DNA of 64,000 nt, taken from an uncultured Agathobaculum sp. GTDB taxonomy: Bacteria > Bacillota > Clostridia > Oscillospirales > Butyricicoccaceae. This document shows, in pieces, positions 54,360 to 61,153 of this stretch. Positions within the stretch are counted from its first letter, which is position 1, and each line of letters opens with the position of its first letter. A program made the position numbers and the translations under genes. The stretch is taken from the NCBI RefSeq assembly GCF_944384735.1, contig NZ_CALWUN010000002.1, positions 17,770-81,769 on the forward strand, read 5' to 3'. The notes under the pieces are model-generated. The model did not search any database, was not told the origin of the DNA, and was given only the letters and a program-made list of their open reading frames with translations.

Positions 54360-55835
54360 TCAAATCTGCATCGGGATGAGCAGCACGGTATGCGCTACCG
54401 TTTCCGTGTCCGCCGACAGCTCATTTGCCCGCCGGATCGCATCCGCCGTCGTGCCGCAGTGCTTGGCGATCTCCCATAACTGCTGTTCCTGCTCGATATA
54501 CCGCAAGAGCAGCGTTGCGCCGTCCGCCTTTTGCTGCTCCTCCCCCGCTTCCAGCTGGGTGATATGCCGGAACGCCGTGCGCCCCTCGGCGGACGCCATA
54601 CCGGCGGCGGTCACATGCAGCAGGATGCCGGTCTCACCCGCCGCGGAAGCGCGGGTCGTCAGTTCCACCCCGGACAGCTCGCCCGCCGCCGGGCAGGACA
54701 GGTTCATAGGCAGCAGACGTTCGACCGCGTGCATCTGCTGGTCGTCGGTCAGGTACAGCACCCGGACGGCGGCTGTCACCTGCAATTCACCGCTTGTGGC
54801 GCGCTTGGCGCCGCAGCAGGTCGCATCCGCCGCGATGATCTGCGCAGCATGCTGCGCAGTGGCGAGCGTTTCGGTCGCTTCCGCCGAAAATGGCACAAGC
54901 GGCGGCGTGGAGTGCAGGATAACTTTTTGCTCGCTCACCCGCAGCTCACGTCCCGGCAGATACAGATCCTTAATCCGGCGTAGGGTGCGCGCCCGCCGGA
55001 TGGTCACCAGCGCGGATGCCGAAACCGTATACGACAACAGACCATCCTGCTCGACATGGCAATCCATTTCACGCAGCGCAAGCTGCACGCCGACCGCGTC
55101 GCCGTCCTCGGCCTCGGGAAGTTCGACGATCTGTGTAAAAGGCGTTGCGCCCGTCAGCGTGCGCACTGCGTCGTCCGGCTGCAAAGCAAGGCATTGTACG
55201 GATGCCTCGCCTTTGAGCACAACTTTACCGTGCATCGCACGGCATTCGCTCGGCCGGAGCACACAGCTGGCATGCAGCAGCGCTAACCCTTCGGCCTCCT
55301 GCACGGTCAGATCGTCCAGAATGGTGATCGGGTAGGTGCAAACCTGCTCGGTCAGCGTCACCGTCTCGCTTTCGCACAGCAGCTCGACGCCCGCGTCCTC
55401 CGTGCCTTCGGTGATCTCGCATTCGGTCAGACAATACCCTTCCATGGCAAAGCAAAGCTGCACCTTGATGTTCAGCTTTCGGCTGTTGACCGCCGCCGCA
55501 TCGACCGAAGCCGCACGGCATACCACCGAACAGATGGTGTCGGCGTCCATGCCGTCGCACTCCTCGATATGTGCAAAGCTGACCGGTATGGTCAACCGGC
55601 GCAAGCCGCCGCCCTTTTCCGGCTCATAAAGCACGACTGCCTGCACCATGCCGGATACGAGCAGCCGCCCGCTCTGCGGCGACTGGTCACGCACGGCCGC
55701 CATGCCGTAAGCGCACACCACCCGTCCAATATCCGGATAGGTGTCCGGTACGATCGCATCCGCTGTCTCGCTGCCGGTCGAGATGCGGGCGAAGCGTTTA
55801 TCATAATAGCGGATGCTTGTTTGATTCAGTTCCAT
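54360..55835 (-). CDS. sipL: SipL-like spore protein (DUF3794 and LysM)
   Basis: A 491-residue protein built of DUF3794-type repeats (about 10-150, 170-300 and 310-420) and a C-terminal LysM domain (about 440-491, with LWEIAKHCGTTADAIRRANEL and LLIPMQI). In Clostridioides difficile, SipL binds SpoIVA through its LysM domain to build the coat. The adjacent spoIVA makes the same role very likely here. Start ATG 55835 follows AAAAGGAGGAG. A sigma-E-like promoter lies just upstream. Confidence 0.88.
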   Translation of the reverse strand: MELNQTSIRYYDKRFARISTGSETADAIVPDTYPDIGRVVCAYGMAAVRDQSPQSGRLLVSGMVQAVVLYEPEKGGGLRRLTIPVSFAHIEECDGMDADTICSVVCRAASVDAAAVNSRKLNIKVQLCFAMEGYCLTECEITEGTEDAGVELLCESETVTLTEQVCTYPITILDDLTVQEAEGLALLHASCVLRPSECRAMHGKVVLKGEASVQCLALQPDDAVRTLTGATPFTQIVELPEAEDGDAVGVQLALREMDCHVEQDGLLSYTVSASALVTIRRARTLRRIKDLYLPGRELRVSEQKVILHSTPPLVPFSAEATETLATAQHAAQIIAADATCCGAKRATSGELQVTAAVRVLYLTDDQQMHAVERLLPMNLSCPAAGELSGVELTTRASAAGETGILLHVTAAGMASAEGRTAFRHITQLEAGEEQQKADGATLLLRYIEQEQQLWEIAKHCGTTADAIRRANELSADTETVAHTVLLIPMQI

Positions 55836-55873
55836 CGAAGCTGTCTCCTCCTTTTCGGCTGCACTCCTGTACA

Positions 55874-55902
55874 AACATATGTCCCCCCTGTCCGAAATAT
55901 GA
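55874..55902 (-). promoter_or_regulatory. Candidate sigma-E promoter of sipL-spoIVA
   Basis: On the minus strand, TCATATT (55896-55902) and CATATGTT (55874-55881) are 14 bp apart, close to the sigma-E pattern (-35 KHATANT, -10 CATACAHT). It lies 39 bp before the sipL start, where mother-cell expression is expected. Confidence 0.65.
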
Positions 55903-55924
55903 AGGCGGACAGATTTTCGGCCAT

Positions 55925-55964
55925 AAAAAACGCAGGGACAGCTGCCGTCAGTCTGTCCCTGCGT
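55925..55964 (-). terminator. Terminator of the dipicolinate operon
   Basis: A 12-bp stem (55930-55941 with 55953-55964) is followed on the minus strand by six T. It lies 30 bp past the stop of dpaB. Confidence 0.92.
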
Positions 55965-55993
55965 ATGAATGGTTCCGCTATGCTGCGGCTGGC

Positions 55994-56584
55994 TTATCCC
56001 TCCCCCGGGGCGAGCAGTATCGGCTGCAGCTGCCGCCCGGCCAGCGCGGCGTCCAGCGTATCGGGCAAGCGCGCCATATCGGCGACCAGCGAGCGCGGCT
56101 TGGCGCGGGGGGCGTCCTGCCGCAGCGGCACAAAGTAATAAAGCCGACGGTTGAGCAGCGTGCCGAGATTGGCCGCGCTGCCCGCTAGGGCGTCGTTGGT
56201 GGAAACGGCCAGCACGACCGGTCGTTCGCTGCGCAGATGGCTTTTTACCGCCATTGTCACCGGCGTGTCGGTGATGCCGTGCGCCAATTTCGCCAGCGTG
56301 TTCCCGGTACAGGGCGCGACGGCCAGCACATCGAACAGCTTTTTCGGTCCGACCGGCTCTGCCGCCTGAATGCTGTCAATGATGCTGTTGCCGGTGACGT
56401 CGCGCAGGCTGCGCCGCCATGCAGCGGACGCACCAAAACGTGTATCCAGCGTCCCGGCGTGTTCGGACAAAATGGGTGTGACCGTGCAACCGCGTGCGAC
56501 CAATTCTTCTATGATGGGCAAAACGACGGCAAAGGTGCAGAACGAACCGGTCAGCGCAAACCCGATGCGAAGCGGCGTTGTCAT
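55994..56584 (-). CDS. spoVFB: Dipicolinate synthase subunit B
   Basis: A 196-residue flavoprotein of the phosphopantothenoylcysteine decarboxylase (UbiX/Dfp) fold. The flavin-site start GFALTGSFCTFAVVLP and the AVAPCTGNTLAKLAHGITDTPVTMA segment are typical of DpaB. With DpaA it makes dipicolinic acid, which fills the spore core as a Ca complex. The gene overlaps dpaA by 4 bp. A single FMN site seems kept. Confidence 0.95.
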   Translation of the reverse strand: MTTPLRIGFALTGSFCTFAVVLPIIEELVARGCTVTPILSEHAGTLDTRFGASAAWRRSLRDVTGNSIIDSIQAAEPVGPKKLFDVLAVAPCTGNTLAKLAHGITDTPVTMAVKSHLRSERPVVLAVSTNDALAGSAANLGTLLNRRLYYFVPLRQDAPRAKPRSLVADMARLPDTLDAALAGRQLQPILLAPGEG

Positions 56585-57456
56585 AGCAGGCCCTCCTCCT
56601 GAAAAATGGTGCAGATGGTCTGATAAATGGCGTGCGCTGCCGAACGCGGCGCAACCTTGCCCGGCAGGGACAGCGCATGCAGCATGCGGCAGCCTTCCGG
56701 CGGTGCGGCGTCCGGCGCGATACCGCCGGGAAGCGATGCCAAATCAATGATGCAGCAGCCCGGCGTGAGGTCGGCCAGTTCCGCTGCACCTAAGATAGGC
56801 GCGGGTACGGTGTTAAAGATCAGGTCGAACCCCGCCAGTTGTCCAGCCAGATGCCGGGTGTCCAAGTGCGTCATACCGGCGGATTCGATGCGGGCAAAAT
56901 CGCGCGGCGCGCGTGCCGACACGGTGACCGCCGCACCGAGCGCCTGCAGCTTACGCGCCAGCATCGCACCGATACGGCCACAACCGATTACCAGACAACG
57001 TGCGTGCTGGATGGTGCGGTCGGTTTGCTCCATGGCCAGCTGCAATGCGCCCTCACAAGTCGGCACGGCATTGCGGATTGCCAGCTCATCGCGTGCTAAG
57101 TAATCGACCATGCGCAGGTTATTCTGCACGGCACGGGCGTGTACCCAGAACGGCACTGCGCCGGCCAGCGTCAGCGTGCCGGGCGGGATCGCGTCCAAGA
57201 TATCTGCCAGCGCGTACGACGCACTGGACAGCGGCGCGTTGAGCCGGTCGCTGCCATGCAGCACGGGCATCGGCAGGACGATGGCCTGCACATCAGCAAA
57301 ACAGCTGCGCGGGTCGCCTGCGGCGGCACATCCGGCAACGGGATGGCGCTCGAGCGCGAAGGTGCGTACGGTGTGCCCATCACCACACAGCAGCCCAGCC
57401 AGATGGGCCTGGCGGATATCGCCGCCGACAACCGCAAGAGCCGTCGATTGATTCAT
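56581..57456 (-). CDS. spoVFA: Dipicolinate synthase subunit A
   Basis: A 291-residue NAD(P)-dependent protein that completes dipicolinate synthesis in the mother cell. The N-terminus has VVGGDIRQAHLAGLLCGDGH. The Rossmann motif is CLVIGCGRIGAMLARKLQALG (about 150). Start ATG 57456 follows AAAGGAGG; the longer frame lies upstream of the likely promoter. Unlike many Clostridia that use an EtfA-type route, this genome carries the SpoVFAB pair. Confidence 0.95.
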   Translation of the reverse strand: MNQSTALAVVGGDIRQAHLAGLLCGDGHTVRTFALERHPVAGCAAAGDPRSCFADVQAIVLPMPVLHGSDRLNAPLSSASYALADILDAIPPGTLTLAGAVPFWVHARAVQNNLRMVDYLARDELAIRNAVPTCEGALQLAMEQTDRTIQHARCLVIGCGRIGAMLARKLQALGAAVTVSARAPRDFARIESAGMTHLDTRHLAGQLAGFDLIFNTVPAPILGAAELADLTPGCCIIDLASLPGGIAPDAAPPEGCRMLHALSLPGKVAPRSAAHAIYQTICTIFQEEGLL

Positions 57457-57476
57457 GCAAATTCCTCCTTTGCGGC

Positions 57477-57503
57477 ATCCTATGCCGCCAGACGGCAGGG
57501 GGT
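57477..57503 (-). promoter_or_regulatory. Candidate sigma-K promoter of the dipicolinate operon
   Basis: On the minus strand, AC (57502-57503) and CATAGGAT (57477-57484) are 17 bp apart, similar to sigma-K promoters (AC, CATANNNT). It lies 20 bp before the dpaA start. The match is short and could be chance, but the position and known sigma-K control of spoVF support it. Confidence 0.5.
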
Positions 57504-57617
57504 GCGCAGCCGGGACGGTCAAGCCATCACCGCAGCTAAAATAGCAGCGGTATCAATTGCGAAAATTTTTCCGTTCAACACGTCCGATGCCATGGTGCGG
57601 TTTGCCCCAAACTATGA

Positions 57618-57623
57618 TATAAT
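57618..57623 (+). promoter_or_regulatory. Extended -10 element before the small repeat-protein gene
   Basis: TGATATAAT matches an extended -10. The -35 is poor. It would leave a 130-nt leader before the start at 57763, in which I see no terminator. Confidence 0.4.
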
Positions 57624-57762
57624 AGCAGTGCTTAACAATGCTGCGGTCATCCCATATGCAGCACAGCATTTGGCCGGATAATAATTCCTCATGTATCATT
57701 TTCTTTTTGATTCGGATGGACGGAGACGTCCCCGCATCATGCATCAAACAGGAGGTCATTCT

Positions 57763-57993
57763 ATGCGATCGCTTGATCCGCTTGAAAAAAAGCACAGCCA
57801 ACCGCGCAAACTTCCCCCGCCGCCGGAGGATATGGAGGAAGAGCTGGAACAGAAACCATTTGAGGCCATCAACACCGCCGCCTCCATTTTCGACCAAGGA
57901 CTGGAAAAACGGTTTGGCGGCATCAATACCGCGCCTTCCATTTTCGATCGCGGCGCTGTGTTCCGTACCCGTACATCGACGGACAAAAAATAA
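57763..57993 (+). CDS. Small protein with a repeated INTA-SIFD motif
   Basis: A 76-residue, highly charged protein of unknown function. It begins MRSLDPLEKKHSQP, has a Pro/Glu-rich middle (KLPPPPEDMEEELEQKP), then two copies of a motif: AINTAASIFDQG and GINTAPSIFDRG, 17 residues apart. No signal peptide or membrane segment is seen. ATG 57763 follows CAGGAGG. The motif copies suggest a binding peptide for a partner. I do not recognise a family. Confidence 0.6.
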   Translation: MRSLDPLEKKHSQPRKLPPPPEDMEEELEQKPFEAINTAASIFDQGLEKRFGGINTAPSIFDRGAVFRTRTSTDKK

Positions 57994-58060
57994 ACATACG
58001 CCACATAATCCGGCGCGCAGCGGGCATGATAATGACAAACCACAAAGGAGGTCATTTGTC

Positions 58061-58231
58061 ATGAACCATGCTCAGTGTAATAAGGCGATCCGCTGCACGG
58101 TCAGCCAGTGCGCCAACCATTGTGACAGCGCAGAATACTGCGCGCTCGACTGCATTACCGTCGGCACCCACGAGGCCAATCCCACGGTCGACCAGTGCAC
58201 GGACTGCAAGTCCTTCCAGCGCAAGTGCTGA
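58061..58231 (+). CDS. DUF1540 Cys-rich small protein
   Basis: A 56-residue protein with eight Cys residues: IRCTVSQCANHCDSAEYCAL, an IxVGTHEANP segment, then CTDCKSF and a last Cys. This is the DUF1540 pattern, found in Clostridia and Bacillus, some members of which are made during sporulation. Metal binding is probable. The start follows AAAGGAGG. It is 67 bp after the previous small gene. Confidence 0.82.
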   Translation: MNHAQCNKAIRCTVSQCANHCDSAEYCALDCITVGTHEANPTVDQCTDCKSFQRKC

Positions 58232-58242
58232 TTTGACGGCCA

Positions 58243-58277
58243 AAGAGGAGGATACCGCAGCGCGGCATCCTCCTCTT
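58243..58277 (+). terminator. Hairpin after the DUF1540 gene
   Basis: AGAGGAGGAT pairs with ATCCTCCTCT around an inner CCGC/GCGG stem, 11 bp past the stop codon. The T-run after it is weak (CCGCTTTG). Confidence 0.62.
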
Positions 58278-58297
58278 CCGCTTTGTGCCAGACGATA

Positions 58298-58326
58298 TTG
58301 ACAAATTCCTGTCAAGGGAATATACT
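58298..58326 (+). promoter_or_regulatory. Strong promoter of the leader RNA/TM1266/ABC operon
   Basis: TTGACA (58298-58303) and TATACT (58321-58326) are 17 bp apart, so transcription should begin near 58333. Confidence 0.9.
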
Positions 58327-58332
58327 GGTTTC

Positions 58333-58470
58333 GTAGATGACCTTTCCCGGAAGCAATGCTGACGGGCAAGCCGCTACGCAACAATGAATCTGCTGTCAAA
58401 GATATGGTCTGCGATGAAAGAGCCGGAATGTCATGTTTGCGTCCTGCATCGCATGCGGGACGCATTTTTT
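58333..58470 (+). ncRNA. Structured leader with a terminator, candidate riboswitch of unknown ligand
   Basis: A leader of about 138 nt follows a consensus promoter and ends in an intrinsic terminator. A closing helix is formed by ATGAC (58337-58341) with GTCAT (58430-58434), extended by TTCC (58344-58347) with GGAA (58425-58428). The terminator has a 12-bp stem (58438-58449 with 58453-58464), a CGC loop and six T. TGCGATG (58410-58416), inside the closed domain, can instead pair with CATCGCA (58447-58453) of the terminator, which would give an antiterminator. I could not match it to any riboswitch class I know. Confidence 0.65.
58438..58470 (+). terminator. Regulatory terminator of the leader RNA
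   Basis: A 12-bp stem, triloop CGC and six T lie 20 bp before the first start codon of the operon. Confidence 0.92.
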
Positions 58471-58490
58471 ATGGGAAGGGGCATCCAGAC

Positions 58491-58727
58491 ATGGAAAAAC
58501 GCATTGCGATTTTGGGTGTAATCGTGTCTGACCGGGACGCCAGCGCCGAGGTCAATCGACTGCTGCATGAGTACGGCGAGCACATCGTCGGCCGCATGGG
58601 GATACCGCGGGCGGGCTGCTCGGTGATTACGGTCGTGCTGGAATGCACGAGCGATACGCTCAACGCACTGTCCGGCAAGCTCGGCCGGCTGAAAAGCGTA
58701 CAGGTCAAATCCATGACAGCCAAGTGA
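58491..58727 (+). CDS. TM1266-like iron-only hydrogenase system putative regulator
   Basis: A 78-residue ACT-like protein. It opens EKRIAILGVIVSDRDASAEV and continues with GEHIVGRMGIP and an SVITVVLECTSDTLNALSGKLG segment, the standard TM1266 form. The family is named for its place near [FeFe]-hydrogenase maturation genes, but its role is unproven. Here it heads an ABC importer operon instead. The ribosome site AAGGGG lies 10 nt upstream, right after the terminator. A ligand-binding regulator is my inference. Confidence 0.85.
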   Translation: MEKRIAILGVIVSDRDASAEVNRLLHEYGEHIVGRMGIPRAGCSVITVVLECTSDTLNALSGKLGRLKSVQVKSMTAK

Positions 58728-58743
58728 AAAGGAGAAAACCGCT

Positions 58744-59760
58744 ATGAAAAAATGGTTGGCAGCACTGCTGGCAGGCGCGATGGCATGTTCGCTCATTGGC
58801 TGCGGCACATCGCAGACGCAGGACACACAGACGCAGCAACCAACGGATGCAGTAGAAGCAGGCTATGAGGATGGCGTGACCACACGCGTTGCCGCGCTCA
58901 AGGGGCCTACTGCAATGGGACTGGTCTGCCTGATGGGTGAAAACGAGGGTGAGGACGCGCATTACACCTTTGATCTGTATACGGCAGGCGATGAGATCGT
59001 GCCGCTGATTGCCAAGGAAGAGGTCGACATTGCCCTCATTCCGACCAATCTGGCTGCGACGCTCTATCAGAAAACTGAAGGCGGCGTACAGGTGCTGGAT
59101 GTCAACGCAGGCAATGTGCTTTACGTTGTTTCGCATGACGAAACACTGACCGATTTGAGCGGCCTCAAAGGCAAGACCGTCTATATGACCGGCAAGGGCA
59201 CTTCCCCCGACTGGACATTGCAATATCTGCTCAATCAAGCGGGCATGAGCGCATCGGACCTAACGATCGAATTTAAGACAGAAGCAACCGAGGTCGTGTC
59301 TGCGCTGGCACAGGACGCGACGGCCATCGGCATCCTGCCGCAGCCGTTTGCAACCGTCGCCCTGATGCAGGATCAGGAGCTTTCGGCCAACTTCCCGCTT
59401 GAGAACGCGTGGAAGGAATACAGTCCGGACGGCAGCGGTATTGCGACCGGTGTCACGGTCGTGCGCAAGGCCTTTGCTGAGGAGCACCCGGCGGCGGTCG
59501 CACAGTTTATGCTCGACCATCAGGCGTCGGTCAAGGCTGCGGAGGAGGATCCGGCCGGCGCAGCGGCACTGATCGAGCAATACGGCATCGTCAAAGCGGC
59601 GGTCGCGCAGCAGGTGATCGAAAATTTCAATCCCATGGTTGCGACAACCGGCGATGCCATGCAGACATGGGTTTCCGGTTATCTGGAAATGCTCTATGAG
59701 ATTGCGCCCGACGCAGTAGGAGGAAAACTGCCGGATGAAGGCTTCTACTATCTGGGATAA
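58744..59760 (+). CDS. ABC importer substrate-binding lipoprotein (NMT1/SsuA type)
   Basis: A 338-residue lipoprotein. The signal peptide ends in the lipobox LIGC (about 17-20), followed by a Thr/Gln-rich linker. The mature part has the two-lobe fold of NMT1/THI5 and SsuA proteins, with VDIALIPTNLAATLYQK, LKGKTVYMTGKGTSPDWTL and IGILPQPFATVALM. Such proteins bind pyrimidines, sulfonates, nitrate or thiamine precursors. It is the second gene of the leader-controlled operon. Confidence 0.88.
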   Translation: MKKWLAALLAGAMACSLIGCGTSQTQDTQTQQPTDAVEAGYEDGVTTRVAALKGPTAMGLVCLMGENEGEDAHYTFDLYTAGDEIVPLIAKEEVDIALIPTNLAATLYQKTEGGVQVLDVNAGNVLYVVSHDETLTDLSGLKGKTVYMTGKGTSPDWTLQYLLNQAGMSASDLTIEFKTEATEVVSALAQDATAIGILPQPFATVALMQDQELSANFPLENAWKEYSPDGSGIATGVTVVRKAFAEEHPAAVAQFMLDHQASVKAAEEDPAGAAALIEQYGIVKAAVAQQVIENFNPMVATTGDAMQTWVSGYLEMLYEIAPDAVGGKLPDEGFYYLG

Positions 59761-60502
59761 AAAATGGCTGCGCCGGCTGCTGGCCGCCCTCTTTTGGCTA
59801 GCAGTCTGGCAGATTGCGGCGCTTTCGCTGCCCAAGTTACTGTTCGCAGGCCCTGCACAAACCGTGCAGAGCCTGCTTTTCATGCTGCGAAAGGCCGACT
59901 TCTGGCTGTCCATCCTGTTCTCCGTCAGCAAGATCGCAGGCGGTTTTATCCTGGCGTTTGCACTTGGATGCCTGCTGGCGGTGTTGGCACACCGGATAGC
60001 GCTTGCCCGCATGCTGCTCGAGCCCGCCGTGCAGGTGATGAAAAGCGTGCCGGTGGCCTGCTTTGTGGTGGTTGCGCTGATCTGGGTGCGGTCCGCTTGG
60101 ATATCGGTGCTGACGGCGTTTTTCGTTGTTTTCCCCGCTGTCTACATCAATTTGCAGCAGGGGCTTCAAAACACGGACGAAAAAATGCTGGAAATGGCGC
60201 AGGTATTCCGCCTGACCGCCGGCAAGCGTCTGCGTGCAGTGTGGCTGCCGGCAGTACTCCCCTATCTGCTCAGCGCGTGCCGTGTATCGGTTGGTATGGC
60301 GCTCAAAGCGGGTGTCGCGGGCGAGATTATCGGTCTGCCGCGCTGGTCGATCGGTGAACAGCTATACTTATCCAAGCTCTATCTGAACACAGCCGACCTG
60401 TTTGCGTGGTCGCTGACCATTCTGGCGCTCAGTCTTGTGCTGGAAAAGCTGCTGGTGCGCGCGGCATCGTCGCTGGAAAAGAAATGGGGTGCGACGGCAT
60501 GA
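59735..60502 (+). CDS. ABC importer permease (SsuC/TauC type)
   Basis: A 255-residue permease with about six membrane helices. The EAA loop appears as LEMAQVFRLTAGKRLRAVWLP and GMALKAGVAGEIIGLP follows, as in nitrate, sulfonate and thiamine-precursor importers. Its start overlaps the end of the binding protein gene by 26 bp, after GGAGG. It pairs with the ATPase encoded next. Confidence 0.9.
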   Translation: MKASTIWDKKWLRRLLAALFWLAVWQIAALSLPKLLFAGPAQTVQSLLFMLRKADFWLSILFSVSKIAGGFILAFALGCLLAVLAHRIALARMLLEPAVQVMKSVPVACFVVVALIWVRSAWISVLTAFFVVFPAVYINLQQGLQNTDEKMLEMAQVFRLTAGKRLRAVWLPAVLPYLLSACRVSVGMALKAGVAGEIIGLPRWSIGEQLYLSKLYLNTADLFAWSLTILALSLVLEKLLVRAASSLEKKWGATA

Positions 60503-61062
60503 TCGTGTTTCAAAATGTCAGCAAGGCCTTTGACGGCAAGTCGGTGCTGCGGGACGTCAGCTGGACAATCCGACCGGGTGAGCGGTGGCAGGTCTGCGGG
60601 CCGTCCGGCATCGGCAAGACGACGCTGCTGCGGCTGCTGCTGGGTCTGGAAAAGCCGGACAGCGGCAGCATCATCGGGCAGAACCAAGTTCGTTTTGCGC
60701 CGGTTTTTCAGGAAGACCGTTTGGTCGAGCATTGGGGCGCATCGGCCAACGTCGGGCTGGTTTGCAGCGATACGGCGCGTGTGCGGGAAATCCTATGCAC
60801 GTTATTGCCGGAGGATGCGCTCGACCAGCCGGTTCACACACTGTCGGGCGGCATGCGTCGCCGTGTCGCGTTGGCGCGCGCGCTGGCGGCGGACAGTGAC
60901 ATGCTGGTGCTGGACGAACCCTTCGCCGGATTGGACGAGCAGACTGCGCAGCAGGCGATGCAGACCATCATGCAGTATCGCGCAGGACGCGCGCTTGGGC
61001 TCGTTTCACACGGCAGCGAGGTGCTGCCCGCTGGCTTCCTCACCTTCAACCTGACCGAATAA
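60499..61062 (+). CDS. ABC importer ATP-binding protein, compact
   Basis: A 187-residue ATPase, shorter than the usual 240-260. It keeps Walker A GPSGIGKTTLL, the signature LSGGMRRRVALARAL, Walker B MLVLDEPFAGLDE and the switch VSHG. The regions between Walker A and the signature are trimmed. The start overlaps the permease stop (ATGA), so all three transport genes are coupled. Confidence 0.9.
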   Translation: MIVFQNVSKAFDGKSVLRDVSWTIRPGERWQVCGPSGIGKTTLLRLLLGLEKPDSGSIIGQNQVRFAPVFQEDRLVEHWGASANVGLVCSDTARVREILCTLLPEDALDQPVHTLSGGMRRRVALARALAADSDMLVLDEPFAGLDEQTAQQAMQTIMQYRAGRALGLVSHGSEVLPAGFLTFNLTE

Positions 61063-61153
61063 GAGCGGCCGCCCTTTCCGGTGGCCGTCCTGCCTGTATG
61101 GTTGCCAAAGCGCCGCAGGATGTGGTAAGATAATGCGTAAAGGTTGTGATGAT

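Noticed and set aside
53044-55335. Plus-strand open frame of 763 codons
   Set aside because: It spans the antisense of both spoIVA and sipL, which is not plausible for a real gene.
57553-58062. Minus-strand open frame of 169 codons over the small repeat protein
   Set aside because: The plus strand there has a strong ribosome site and a motif repeat, while the minus frame has neither a ribosome site nor a recognisable domain.
58333-58434. The leader as a c-di-GMP-I riboswitch
   Set aside because: GGGCAAGCC followed by ACGCAA recalls part of that core, but the hairpin that must lie between the two segments and the receptor loop are absent.
58333-58434. The leader as a TPP or THF riboswitch
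   Set aside because: The CTGAGA and ACCTGATC motifs of TPP are missing. GTAGATGA at the 5' end recalls THF, but the CGCGTTAAG and TTGCATCCG parts are not there.
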